Below the pieces are notes generated by a model, which did not search any database, was not told the DNA's origin, and saw only the letters and a program-made list of their open reading frames with translations. The position numbers were made by a program, and so were the translations under genes. From Nepenthes gracilis (taxonomy: Eukaryota; Streptophyta; Magnoliopsida; Caryophyllales; Nepenthaceae), in NCBI GenBank assembly GCA_033239525.1, contig BSYO01000013.1, positions 10,378,501 through 10,442,500 of the forward strand: 64,000 nt of DNA, given 5' to 3'. Shown piece after piece: positions 1 to 10,600 of this stretch. The number at the start of each line of letters is the position of its first letter. The stretch's first letter is position 1.

Positions 1-194
1 TTTCACTTCGTCACCAAAAAATTGAGTCTTTATTATTATTATTCATTGTTGTTAATGTTGTGCATGCTTATTAGTTCCGTTTACATCTAGAGTTAAATAT
101 CCCTTACGTGTATCGGATATTTAATTTATTTATTTTTGTTTCCGCTATACTTTTAACGGGGTCGAAACACATTTGCACGAAACGTGCTTTTTCA
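1..194 (+). repeat. 3' part of a Copia LTR (same family as the element at 31.7-36.1 kb)
   Basis: The segment matches the last ~195 bases of the LTRs ending at 32728 and 36063: it shares the CACTTCGTCACCAAAAA block, the stretch around CCCTTACGTGTATCGGATAT and the terminal CTTTTTCA. It runs off the left edge, so the rest of the element (or a solo LTR) lies outside. Base 195 onward is the interior of another element's LTR, so this copy was inserted into Copia-1; GTATT at 195-199 would be its right target duplication. Confidence 0.9.
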
Positions 195-379
195 GTATTC
201 TCTGTCCTCCGTTTTCTGTTTTTATCCTTTCTGCTTGTATGAAGCGGGGGCTATCATGGCTATTTCTTCCGGCTGCCATTCCTCCTATTTGCTATGAAAC
301 CTGTCCTAAATTTCTTCTAGGGTTGAACCACCTGCAACAGTGCTAATCATATTTGCTGCAGCGCTGGTTGTTTCCAACA
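195..379 (+). repeat. Copia-1 5' LTR, right part only
   Basis: Aligns with 6617-6801 of the 3' LTR (TTCTCTGTCCTCCGTTTT, ATGAAGCGGG, CCTGTCCTAAATTTCTTCTA) and ends in the same TTTCCAACA. About 217 bases of its left end are absent from the window because another element inserted at this point. Confidence 0.92.
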
Positions 380-380
380 C

Positions 381-392
381 TGGTATCAGAGA
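381..392 (+). other. Copia-1 primer binding site
   Basis: TGGTATCAGAGA lies two bases after the LTR end. TGGTATCAGAG is the usual plant site that pairs with the 3' end of initiator methionine tRNA to prime minus-strand DNA synthesis. Confidence 0.9.
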
Positions 393-484
393 TAGAAATG
401 TTAAAATTGGAAAATTGAAACTTTCCATTTCAGATCCTCAAACTCTCAAAGGGAAATTATGATACGTGAAGCATTCAATTTAAA

Positions 485-1380
485 GTGCTACTGGAATCTT
501 ATGGCCTATGGAAAATTGTTGATAATGGTTTTTATAATGTTACTCTTGAAGAAGAAGAATCTTTTGACTCCAATCAAAGAAAGGAGCTCAAAGGCCTAAA
601 AAAAAGGGATAAAAGAGCTCTGTTTGCATTATACCAGGCTATAGATAAGTCAAATTTTGAGAAAATTGCCCAAGCAAAAACATCTTGTGAATCATGGGAG
701 ATGCTGCGAGCTTTCCATTGAGGGTGTTAATAAGGTTGTCAAAATGTGTTTGCAATTGTTAAAATTTGAATTTCTTGATTTGAATATAAATGAATCTGAA
801 TCTATAACTGATTTCTTTGTCAAATTATTGATAATATTAAATGATATGTAATACAATGGTGGAACTAAAAGTGATGAAGAGATAACTGAGAAAATTTTAC
901 GCTCCTTACCTTTAAATTTTGATTATATAGTGATGCTTGTTAAAGAAATCAAATATTTAAGTACGATGAAGCCAGATGAATTGTTGGGAATATTGCAAGT
1001 ACATGAACAATGTTTGAATAAAAAGTCCAGTTGTTCCTTAGATCAGGTTGTTTAATCTTAACTTGATTTAAAAGAAGTCTGAGAAGAATGTAATGCTATG
1101 AATTCTTCCAGGGAACAGCTTCCTTCCAAAACTTTTAGAGGCCATATTTATGGCCAACAAGGGAGAGGCAGAGAATTTCAACCATTTTTTAGATGAGAAA
1201 ACAGAGGCAAACGTGGAGGAAGAGGAAGATTAAGTGGAAACACAAGTTTTGATAAAAGAAATATTCAATGCTTTAATTATGGAAAGTTTGGACATTTTAA
1301 AAATGAATGTTGGTTCAGACAAAAAGATGAAATAATTGCAGATAATAATGTAATTGAAAATAAAAAGAATTCAGCTGTAT
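485..1380 (+). pseudogene. Copia-1 gag remnant
   Basis: Encodes the structural (capsid-like) protein that packages element RNA in cytoplasmic particles. The first open stretch (485-721) reads like the start of the plant Copia gag domain, with LLESYGLWKIVDNG and a following acidic/lysine-rich helix. Frame changes occur near 660 and 720, then stops. A zinc knuckle sits at 1269-1310 (QCFNYGKFGHFKNEC); its second cysteine has become tyrosine, so the CCHC metal site is broken. The normal protein is one continuous frame with protease, which is not the case here. Confidence 0.8.
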
Positions 1381-2601
1381 CATCAACACTATTATTTACT
1401 CATAACGGCTCTTTAAAAAATGATGAAAATGCATGGTTTTTAGATACTCAGGCAACTAATCACATGACAGAAGAGAAGAACCAATTTGTTAATAAAGATG
1501 AAAGAGTAAAGGGCTTTGTTATCTTTAGAGACAACACTTGAGTAGAGGTACGTGGTGTTAGAAAAATTCTTATTCAACTTAACAATGATAATCATGATTT
1601 TGTCTCGAATATATATTTTGTGCCTAAATTGAAGAGAAATCTTTTGAGTGTGGAGCAACTATTGAAGAAAGAATACACTATTTCATTAAAGAATAGGGCT
1701 CTCACTTTACTAGACAGATTTGGAAACATTGTTGCTTATTTGCATATGTCCAGAGGAAGACTATTCCCATTATATATTTAACATGATAGTCAAAAGTGCT
1801 TGAGTGCTGTGGTTTGTGATGAATCTTGGCTCTATCATAAAAGGTATGGAAATTTTTATTTAGATGGACTACAAATTCTTCCTACTAAGAAAATGGTAAA
1901 GGGATTACCACCTATTATCACTCCTCATCAAATTTGTAAGACACGTATTCTTGGCAAACAACAAAGAGAGCAACTTTCTAAAACAATAAACTGGAGGGCT
2001 TCTCATCCTTTGGAGCTTGTGTACCCAGATATATGTGGACCACTCAAGCCAGCTTCAAATACTTTTAATCGGTATTTTCTTACCTATATTAATGAATTTA
2101 GTCGAAAAACTTGGGTTTAGTTTTTAAAACAAAAATCTATAGGTTTTGAAAATTTTTAAGGAATTCAAAATACATTCAGAAAAAACAAGATAGATTTCAT
2201 TTGAAAATGTTAAGGTCTGATAAAGGAGGGGAGTATACTTCCAATTCTTTTCTAAAATTTTGCAAAAACCATGGCATTATTCATCAAATAACCCCATCAT
2301 ACACTCCCTAGCTCAACAGTGTTGTAGAACGACAAAATCAAACCATTCTTAACATGACAATAAGAATGATGAAAGTTAAGAACTTACCTAAAATTTTCTG
2401 GGCTGAAGCCGTGTCTTATGCAATATATTTACTTAATAGATATCCTGTAAAAAGTGTGCATTCTATGACTCTAGAAGAAGCATGGAGTTTACACAAACCA
2501 AATGTCATACACTTTAAAATATTTGGATGCCTTACACATGCTAATGTTTCAAAAGAAAGAAGAACTAAACTAGATGACAAAGGATAAGCTTGCATCTTTC
2601 T
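1381..2601 (+). pseudogene. Copia-1 pol, part 1: protease and integrase
   Basis: Protease: near 1435 the reading AWFLDTQATNHMTE replaces the family's LDSGASNHMTG, so the catalytic DSG has decayed to DTQ. GAG-pre-integrase follows (1620-1860, including PKLKRNLLSVEQL). The integrase core starts with the first catalytic aspartate in the PDICGP motif at about 2027; SDKGGEY at about 2214 carries the second, and a glutamate in VVERQNQT (about 2320) the third. Stops lie within this stretch (for example after KTWV at 2118, and before LNSVVERQ). The frame ends where a solo LTR begins and resumes at 5071. Confidence 0.85.
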
Positions 2602-5070
2602 TATGATGGACCATGTCTTTTTAACTGAAATCCGATAGAATTTCGATAATAAAACAGCTGTCAAGTTGATACAACCTGTATAAAATCATGTACAGTATAC
2701 AATTTTCAATAAAATAATCATAACACGGGATCCACTTGACCACAATATATTCACGGCTCCAATGTCGTGCTTTTGAACACAATGCCGGACAGAAAGATAC
2801 TACAAAGTACCTAGATATAAACCATAAACAACCCGAGAAAGTATATACATCTATCACATACACAACGGAAACTAAACTATCAGTCCATCGTCCATATACG
2901 TGTATATGTCCACCAATAATATACAAAAGCATTCCATAAGATACAAAATCATAAAATTTAAGTCCGTAAGATTATCATCCAAGTCTTTACACCTAGCCGA
3001 CTTCTAATTCTCTATTCTGCCCTATCGTGTATAGGGTCGTATTCATCTGGAGGTAAAAAAAAATAGTAATGGTGAGCCAAATGCTCAACAAATGTAATAT
3101 AATTAATGATAAAATATAATATATTCAGAATAAAATAGGGAACGAGATATGAGCAATATGTATGGCTACATATATATGAAACATGATCAATGCACTTTTC
3201 AAAATACATTTATATTTTCCATTTTACTTATTCTTCCTTTAGGTTCTAAAACATATAAAACTTCCATTATCTTTGTGAACCAATGTCAGTAGACTTTACC
3301 AACAAATGGAGCGGTAGAACAAGTAAAGGAATGTGTTTGTTTCTACACATTCTGAAGCGTAAACCCACGCAATTTAACACCCCATGGTAAGCAATATACC
3401 TTTAACCCGATATACGGAGTCATATCACATATGCTACTGTGTCCCCCATGGCCTTGAGGTAGTCATGATGTTTCTACAGTAATATCCTAAAGTATGTCAA
3501 GGAATATCACCAGTTATAATACACAGCCAAGATGATTTTTGAGTTTTCATTGTAATATCTATAGCATGCCAAGAAATATTACCCTCTAAAATATAAATTT
3601 GTGGTCCAGGTTTCATAATTTCTTATTCTTTAAAAAAAAAGTCTACCAAATTTCTTTCATAAAGTTCTTACTCTGGGAGAATGAATCATAAACAAATCAA
3701 ATTGTAGCATTCCCTTCGTATACTTCTCATAATTTGTATAATTTTTATTAATTCACGTCTTTACATGATATGAATTATATGCATGGTCATCATAAAATAT
3801 GAAAAATAGAAATCCCTACCACCGTGAGCTAAACAGGACTTTAGAGCTTCTCGACTATAAATCCCTTTATAGATGCATACAAAATAATTTTCGTAGCATA
3901 TATAATTTAATATATTTAACGTACATGTAGTTAAATATTACTACTTACGTCCGATAATATTCTGGAATATATAAAATTAATATATATAAAATATATGTGC
4001 ATAAATACCAAATATACAGAGTATCTACGTCCATAAAGTTAGGATTACGAACTTCTAAAGTCAAATCATATATAAATTACAAACAACTCAGATAAAATTC
4101 AAATGGGGAACAAGTTAGGGTTTTGGTGAGTATAATTCCATATAAAACAACCACATTGGACACCCAATTAATAAATTAACATATTTAAGGTATGGGTAAT
4201 GATTTTCTAAAGCTGATTTATGTAAAAATCCCAAAAATTGGTGGGTGAAACATCTAGGCGCCGGATTAGTGTTTCGATGTGAAATACCGATCAAAAACTA
4301 GAAAATTGGATATGAAATCTACAGATGTGTATACTCAAGTCATTGGTAACACAAAATATAAATTTAATCAGGTATCGAAACAAGGACACCCGAAGAAAAC
4401 GGAATGAAAAGTGCAAAGAACGAAATAGAATGGTATGGGTATACTTATTTCGATCCGATCTATCACTTCTCCAACTAGTTCAAAGTCGGATTCGAACTTG
4501 AAAACCTTGATCTCCACTTCCTCTCTCTTCTCCTTCGTGTACTCTCTCTCTCCTCTCTCTCAGAACTGTGTGGAATAACGGTAATAAATTTGAACACGTT
4601 TTTATATGCAAATTGGCGCTCGAGCGCCAAGGTACCCAAAGGGCCGAGCTCGAGCGCTCATCGAACAACCTATTCTACTAAATGCGCCCTGTGAGCTCCT
4701 CGGGTGTGGCATTCTATTATTCGTGCCCAAGTGGCGCCTCGGGCATTGGTCAGGCCCGTGACAAGCCTACAGTGAGCCTGCTTCATGCTCGCGTCTTTTG
4801 GGACCCGTTTTGACTCTTTTAACCTAATTTCTGACATTCTTGGACCCTAATTTTGGTTATATAACCTTAATAAGTCATTATTATCATAATTTAAAATTTA
4901 AATCTTATTTACAGATTAAAATTTTACGGTTTACAATGTCGATTTCTGATTTTGCCAATTTTGGGTATTTAGGCTTTTCAATCCAATTTTTCCAATGTCC
5001 TTTTATCTCGATTAATTTATATTGACTTAATTACTCATAATTATCATATTTTAAAAATTAGTTCCTTATA
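2602..5070 (-). repeat. Solo Gypsy LTR (LTR family 1), copy A, inside Copia-1
   Basis: 2469 bases flanked by the 5-base duplication TTTCT (2597-2601 and 5071-5075). On the plus strand it begins TATGATGGACCATG and ends CCTTATA, each one or two changes from the family ends TGTGACGGACC and CCTTACA, so the LTR reads on the minus strand. It matches the LTRs at 25333, 39865 and 45792 throughout: the GACCATG start, the GAGCCAAAT...CTCAACAAA block, the pyrimidine-rich tract at 4505-4565 and a GC-rich block after it. No internal element sequence accompanies it, as expected after recombination between two LTRs. Confidence 0.88.
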
Positions 5071-6425
5071 TTTCTTGGGTATGGAAGTCTAGCATTAGGC
5101 TACCAACTTTACAACCTTGTTAGCAAAAAGGTATTTAGAAGTAGAGATGTACAATTTGCTGAAGATGGAGCTTGGGATTGGAACTTGTAAGACAAGTCTA
5201 TAACCAACATACAGGTAGAAGAAGAAGCTGAACGGTTTATTGAAAAGGAGTCACAAACTCCTATCTAATTACTACATTCATTAGAGCAATCTCCAGCAAT
5301 AAGTTGTCTCCCAATTGAACCAACTCATTCAGAGTCATCTGCTAATGTTGAAAGTTCATGTCATCGATCAAATCTACCTCACTTGAAGTCCTCTACATAA
5401 AGTTTCATTCATAGACCTCTGAAAATAACAAACTTGATGGAAATCTATGAGCAATTAGATAATCAACAGGAGGTAAATCTAAATTTATTTAGTTTTTTGG
5501 CTACTTGTGAATCAATGAATTTTGCAAAGGTTACACGGGAAGAGCATTGGTAGAAAGCTATGGAAGAAGATGTAAGAGCTATTGAGAAGAATAACACCTA
5601 GATCTTAACCAAATTCCTTCTAGCAAAAAAAGGCTCTTGGATTGAAATGGATATACAGGATAAAGAAAAATATAGAAAGAGAAATACAAAGATATAATGT
5701 ATGACTTATCGCTTTAGGTTATAAACAATAATATCACATTGACTATGATGAAGTATTTGCTCTTGTTGCTCGTATGGAGACTATCCGTTTGGTAAATTCG
5801 TTGGCTGCCTGATATATGAGACACCAAATTTTTCTCATTTTGAAGCTACTAAACGAATATTAAGGTATATCAAAGGAACTCTCAATAATGACATGTTTTA
5901 CAAGATTTTAAGTTTTATAGGTACTCGGATAGTGATTAGGATAGAAATATTAATGATCGAAAGAGCATTATAGGATATCACTTCTTCATTAGAAATGCAG
6001 CATTTTGATTGTCTTCTAAAAAATAGCCTTTTGTTACCTTATCTACTTGTGAAGCTAAATATATTGCTACAAATACCGCCGCGTATCATGCAATTTGGTT
6101 GAGAAATTTAATAAAGTACTTGGGATTTTCACAATATGATGCTACAGAGATCCACATGGATAATAAATCAATAATTGCTCTTGTCAAGAACCCTATTTTT
6201 CATGAAAGAAGCAAATATATTGATACTTATTTTCATTTTACTAGGAAACAAATAAAAGGGAAAGCAGTTGAACTAATCCAGTGTAAAACAATTAATCAAG
6301 TTGCTAATATTTTTATTAAACCTTTAAAACAAGATATTTTCATCAGATTTAACTATACTCTTGGTATGAGAAAACACAAAATTTGGTTTAAAGGGAAAAA
6401 TGTTGGAAAATTAAACCCAATTTAA
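5071..6425 (+). pseudogene. Copia-1 pol, part 2: linker, RT remnant, RNase H
   Basis: Resumes the linker after integrase (GYGSLALGYQLYNL, then SRDVQFAEDGAWDWN at about 5140). The first RT segment follows at 5520-5810 (EEHW, AMEEDVRAIEKNN, DYDEVFALVARMETIRL). At about 5815 the sequence jumps straight to the RNase H connection (about 5820-5885, FEATKRILRYIKGTL), so the palm with the catalytic aspartates is deleted. RNase H continues to the end, with an open stretch at 6099-6425 containing HMDNKSIIALVKNPIFHERS and a C-terminal KPLKQDIFIRF. The coding end overlaps the 3' LTR. Confidence 0.85.
6389..6400 (+). other. Copia-1 polypurine tract
   Basis: TAAAGGGAAAAA directly precedes the 3' LTR start TGTTGGAAA. 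This is the position and base make-up of the plus-strand primer in LTR retrotransposons. Confidence 0.75.
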
Positions 6426-6801
6426 TGCAATACAGAATATTATTGTGGCTCGTTGGATTACAGTCTGGAAGAGTAGCCGTGCAATTGGAAAAGCATGCGT
6501 GCAATTAATTAGGAAGCTGAATAGCAGTGAATTATTTTGTATAAATTGAGAAAAAAGTTAGATATATTTTGTGTGCCAGTTTCAAATTAATATAAAATGA
6601 TTTTCTGGTATACCTCGTATTCTCTGTCCTCCGTTTTTTGTTTTTATCCTTTCTGCTTCTATGAAGCGGGAGCTATCGTGGCTATTTCTTCCTGCTGCCA
6701 TTCCTCCTATTTGCTATGAAACCTGTCCTAAATTTCTTCTAGGATTGAACCACCTGCAATAGTACTAATCATATTTGCTGCAACTCCGGTTGTTTCCAAC
6801 A
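6401..6801 (+). repeat. Copia-1 3' LTR
   Basis: 401 bases from TGTTGGAAAATT to GTTTCCAACA, with perfect 9-base inverted ends. Bases 6617-6801 match the retained part of the 5' LTR with a modest number of substitutions, so the copy is not recent. Confidence 0.93.
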
Positions 6802-7309
6802 AGAGCCACAAAATCCTCCACATGGGTCATCTTTATTCTAGAGAAGTGGTCCTTTGTTGCAAGCACATGCAGTTGGGGCTCGAGCCTATCCCAAAAGATG
6901 CACCCTAAGAGAGGAGAATTCCCCAAACTTATAAGTTAGTACTTGTGGAGTTGCCTCCTCGAGATAGGACTCGCAACATTCCTTCCCCTTTGATAACGCA
7001 GACCTCGGCGGCTATACTCTGCAACACTTTACTCAGTAACTTTCACTCTACGACGCTTCACTCTACCTCGGCATGCTAGTAGCAGGTCTGCCCCTCTACA
7101 GGTAGCCATTTTCAGTCAAAATCCTCCGCAGGTAACCCTCTCTAGATAGAGGTCGGTCTCAATGAGAGCACCATTATTACGAGTACAAACCGTTTGAGCC
7201 TGAGCCTCCTACAGAAGGTGCATCAAGAGGAAAGAGAATTTTCTTTTAACTTATAAGGCAGTCCTTGTGGAGCCCCTCCCCAATATGGGACTCACAATAT
7301 CCTTCAACA
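6802..7309. repeat. Unclassified repeat with an internal diverged duplication
   Basis: No coding capacity seen. Two related blocks are recognisable: 6865-6995 and 7180-7305. Both hold AACTTATAAG followed by ACTTGTGGAG or CCTTGTGGAG and then GGGACTCACAA-like text, about 315 bases apart. It may be an old LTR or the non-coding end of a DNA transposon; the ends are not clear. Confidence 0.4.
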
Positions 7310-7692
7310 TCTTCTTCGTCATTGGAGGCTACACTAAGCATGACAAGAAACTCAAAATATTTATGAAGCCTCAAAGATTAAAGGTGATAATTTGAACTTA
7401 TTTTGTTAACTTACTAGAGATGATCCTCTTAGTTTTCCAAAGCTATCTAAGAAAAGAAGTGAAAGAAGACCATGAATGAAGAAATCAAAGCAATAAAGAA
7501 GAGTGCCATGTAGGAGTTCACTATGTAACCAAAAAATCATAAAGCAATTGGTTTGAGATGGGTGTACAACACAAAGAGAAATACAAGAGTTTGAGTGCAA
7601 AGGTTTAAAGTAAGGTTGGTTGCCAATGACTAAAAGCAAAGAGCCATAGTTGATTATGGAGAGGTGTTTCTAACCATAGCTTACTTAGATAA
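7310..7692 (+). pseudogene. Copia-2 pol fragment: start of reverse transcriptase
   Basis: Heavily broken. From about 7420, the pieces MNEEIKAIKK, PKNHKAIGLRWVYNTKRN and VRLVANDYKQRAIVDYGEVF follow the order of the Copia RT entry region, with stops between. The fragment stops at the start of a forward Gypsy LTR (7693). Its continuation (MAPQQNWKIYQLDV...) is found at 12337, so one RT gene was split by that insertion. Confidence 0.8.
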
Positions 7693-7859
7693 TATAATAT
7701 ATTGAATCTCTATTTAATTTATTTTTGGTAAAATTATTCTTAATTTGGATGAGATGAAGATTAATTTATATTATAAAATTTTAAAGAATATTTAAATTAG
7801 TTGGGCGGGCATCCAAAGCATGTCTGTGCTGGCACCTAAGCACCAATAAGATTATGAAA

Positions 7860-8084
7860 GGAATGAAAGGAGAATCGGGTAGAAGCAAAAGCAAGGAAAA
7901 AGAAAGGAAAAGAGAAAGAATGAAGGAAAAGGAAAAGGAAGAGAGAGAGGAGAGGGTTTGCGCGAAGCAAGGAGAAGGATAAGAAGAAGGAGGGAGAGAG
8001 GAAGAGGAAGGAGAAAGAGGCAGCGCAAGAGGAGAAGGAAGGGAGGAGGAAGATCGGCGCGTGGATCGAAGGGAGAAGCCTTCT
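7860..8084 (+). repeat. Purine-rich tract in the forward Gypsy LTR
   Basis: Almost pure A/G sequence (GGAAAAAGAAAGGAAAAGAG and similar) interrupted by GGTTTGCGCG and CGGCGCGTGG. It is the forward version of the CTCTCTCTCTTCTCC blocks of the family 1 LTRs. The matching tract on the other side of the LINE is at 10376-10600. Confidence 0.7.
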
Positions 8085-10275
8085 TTTTTTGGAAATTAAT
8101 TAACTGAAATTAAAATAAAAGGAAAAGTACAAAATAAATGTTCCAACTCCAAGTGTTTTGCCGACTTAGAGGTAGAACAACAATTTAGGACATTTTTCGA
8201 GCACTACCATGAACCAGTTTATGTAATTGAATAAAACAACAGCACAAAAAAATGACTAGATGAGAAACATCTAAAATGGACAAAAATAGCCCGACCCAAA
8301 ACAGCAGGAAAAACCTACAAAAACCAAATCCGAACTGGCTACAAAGCGGGATAACGAAGAGGATTAACCAAAGGGACAACCAGCCAAAAGAAACCAGAGC
8401 CTGGATCGGACCATTTGCTCGCAGTCAAATCCAGATCAGCGTGGCCAGTATCAGCAGCACGACCAAAAGCAACAGGCAGTAGCTACCGACAACGGGTAGC
8501 AGCATTGAAGCAGCAAATCACCTGCAGCAAAAACCAAGAGATTGGAAGGATAACACTATCCTCTTCTAAACAACACCATGGCCAGTAGCACATCAACACA
8601 TTTCATCACAGCCATACTACCTCCACGACCAAAGCTGCACAACATCCATTGGCATCAGATGAAACCTTATCTCACAGCTCAGACACACCAGACAACTGAA
8701 AAGCAGGAGATGGTGCATCAGCATCTAAATGATCATCCACAGAGCCACAGCTAAACCACGGCTTTTTACATCACCTTGGACAATGTTACACCTCAGCCAA
8801 GATGCACCTCAAACCAACTGCTCCCAGAACACAGCCAATAGAGCACACTGCCTCACAATTTTGGAAGCAACAATAAACATGCCAAGATAGACCAATTCAT
8901 CAGTCCAGCCCTAGACAAATAAACCCCACTGGCAAAAAGCCTAAGTGCCAGAGAATCTCTTGGATTTATTGGAAGTAGATTTTTTCTTTCTCCGAGACTT
9001 TGCCGGCTTCTAATTTCCATATAGCCTGGTACTGGAGACATCAGAAGCAGCCAGAGAGGCATGGTCAAAATGCTCCAGAATAGTAGGAGCCCCATCTACA
9101 TTACAATCCTCATGGGAGCTACAGGATATAAAATCCATAGTTGGAGGCTGGCGACGATTGTCCTTATATTCCATAAATTGCTTACGCAAGGACTCGACTT
9201 TGGAAGAGATTTTGCTGGCAGTAGAAGCTGATTCCTCCAAATCACTGCAAGCGAGCCCCATTGCTGCCAATCGATCCGCCTCCGTCATAGGAACAATGGG
9301 CAAGGGGATCAACCATAGTTATATATGCAGCTAAGCCATGTTTCACAATATCCTCAAAAGATATAATGGGAACGTCCATACGGCCTGCATTTGCTGACGG
9401 CCTTATGGAAATAGGGGCAACCACAGAATCCAGGGGGGTTGCGAAGGAGTTTGCAGGGTCAATTACATCCATAATCAACCCCTTTGCAACAGCCTGAGCC
9501 TGACCAGGGGGAGTGGAGGAGATCAGCTGCTCTTTAGAAACCACGAGGCTCATCGAAGCTAAATGAGCATTCTGTGCCAACTTCAGAGCCCCTGGTTCAG
9601 CAACAACATCCTCAAGTTCAAAACAATGTCGAACAGCATGAGGGCAGGGAGTAGCAACAACAGTAGGAGCATCTTCAACCGCATCTTCAGAAACCATACC
9701 AGATAAGACATCATCCAAGGCTCCAACAGCACAACCAGGGAGGAGCTGGCCTTCTGGTAGCACCTGATCAACATCACCTTTCTCCCGAGCATCACCAACA
9801 GCAGGAGAAAGAGAGGAGGGCAACAAAGTATTGGTCAACTGGAATCCCCCAAATGGCTCCCGTAATTCCCCATCAGAGATGGAAGGGGCAGCAATAGCCA
9901 GACTAAGAGTCTCAGATTTAAACATAGCAGATTTGCTACCCAAAAAGGCATTGCGACCCTTCAACAGATGCACTGGCTTCCCATGGTAAGCAACCTCCAC
10001 CTCAACCGGAGAGGCTGCAACATTAGCACCTGAATTCAATTTAATAATTGAAGGGAGATGTGCACCTCTAGCCACTTCAACACAGACCCGAGCATAATCT
10101 AGCCACTCCATTCTAGCAGTGCTCGAATCCAGTAAGAGAGGTTTGCCTACTTCACTGGCAATCCAACTCAGGCCTAAAGGAGTTCAAAATTCAGTCGGGA
10201 CCTTGGACAAAGTGATCCAATCGCCGCCATCACCACTGTCGCCGAAAGAGAAATGAGAAATTGAGGCAAGTAAAT
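8085..10275 (-). mobile_element. 5'-truncated LINE fragment with ORF1 and tail but no ORF2
   Basis: Read on the minus strand it begins inside an ORF1-like gene, continues into about 850 bases without a gene (8092-8940), and ends in a short A run (plus-strand T7 at 8085-8091) preceded by a tail with TTTTGTACTTTTCCTTTTAT, typical of plant LINE ends. Neither the endonuclease nor the RT of ORF2 is recognisable. It lies in the purine-rich part of the forward Gypsy LTR. No target duplication could be fixed. The alternative is a retroposed copy of an ORF1-only derivative. Confidence 0.75.
8941..10262 (-). pseudogene. LINE ORF1-like protein (DUF4283-type), broken
   Basis: In plant LINEs this protein binds the element RNA as part of the retrotransposition particle. 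The upstream part (10262-10112) reads GDWITLSKVPTEF, a stop (TGA where tryptophan is usual), TPLGLSWIASEVGKPLLLD. An open stretch of 289 codons (10111-9242) follows, starting MEWLDYARVCVEV and including VEVEVAYHGKP. Both segments follow the DUF4283 domain of plant LINE ORF1. A frameshift near 9310 moves the continuation to another frame (PLPIVPMTEADRLAAMGL...), another stop lies at about 9010, and a basic tail (KSRRKKKSTSNKSKR) ends at 8941. The middle is unusually rich in A, V, S, P and D. No zinc knuckle seen. Confidence 0.78.
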
Positions 10276-10375
10276 CATTCCTTTTTTTTTAATGATGTCG
10301 AATCATTGTTTGCATGTATCAATTTTAAGAAAATTTGTCAAAAATCTTGATTTTTGGTGAAGGACAAGGCGCGCG

Positions 10376-10600
10376 TAGGGGAGAGGAATAGTAGGAGAAA
10401 GAAGAAGGGAGATGGAAGAAAAAGGGGAAGAAAGAAGGAAGAAGAGGGGGAAGGAGAAGAGAGAGTGAGGCATGCGTGGGAGAAGAGAAGAAGGTGAAGG
10501 GATAAGGTGCAGCAAAAGGAAAGAGGAAGAAGAAGAGAGGGAGTGTGTAGAGAGAGGGAGAGAGAGAGAGAAAGAGGTAGTGGCGCGGGAGGCACATGTA
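10376..10600 (+). repeat. Purine-rich tract, second part, ending in a GA microsatellite
   Basis: Long A/G run with (GA) repeats at about 10550-10575 (GAGAGAGGGAGAGAGAGAGA). It gives large apparent reading frames on the minus strand in several phases, all low-complexity Leu/Ser/Pro/Phe, which are not genes. It belongs to the LTR leader region. Confidence 0.7.

Larger units (their letters stand above)
195..6801 (+). mobile_element. Copia-1: decayed Ty1/Copia retrotransposon
   Basis: The element has a truncated 5' LTR, primer site, gag, protease, integrase, a remnant of reverse transcriptase, RNase H, polypurine tract and complete 3' LTR, in the Copia order (integrase before RT). The 3' LTR has perfect 9-base inverted ends, TGTTGGAAA and TTTCCAACA. 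A solo Gypsy LTR (2602-5070) splits the pol gene in the linker after the integrase core. Many stops and frame changes interrupt the coding parts and the RT core is missing, so it cannot move by itself. The left half of its 5' LTR was cut off by the Copia copy at 1-194. Confidence 0.93.

Noticed and set aside
9242..10111. 289-codon frame as a host gene
   Set aside because: The upstream continuation and VEVEVAYHGKP follow the DUF4283 part of plant LINE ORF1, with a stop and a frameshift, so it is a retroelement remnant.
10303..10597. Overlapping minus-strand frames rich in Leu, Ser, Pro and Phe
   Set aside because: They are three phases of the same purine tract, low-complexity in all frames; no gene.
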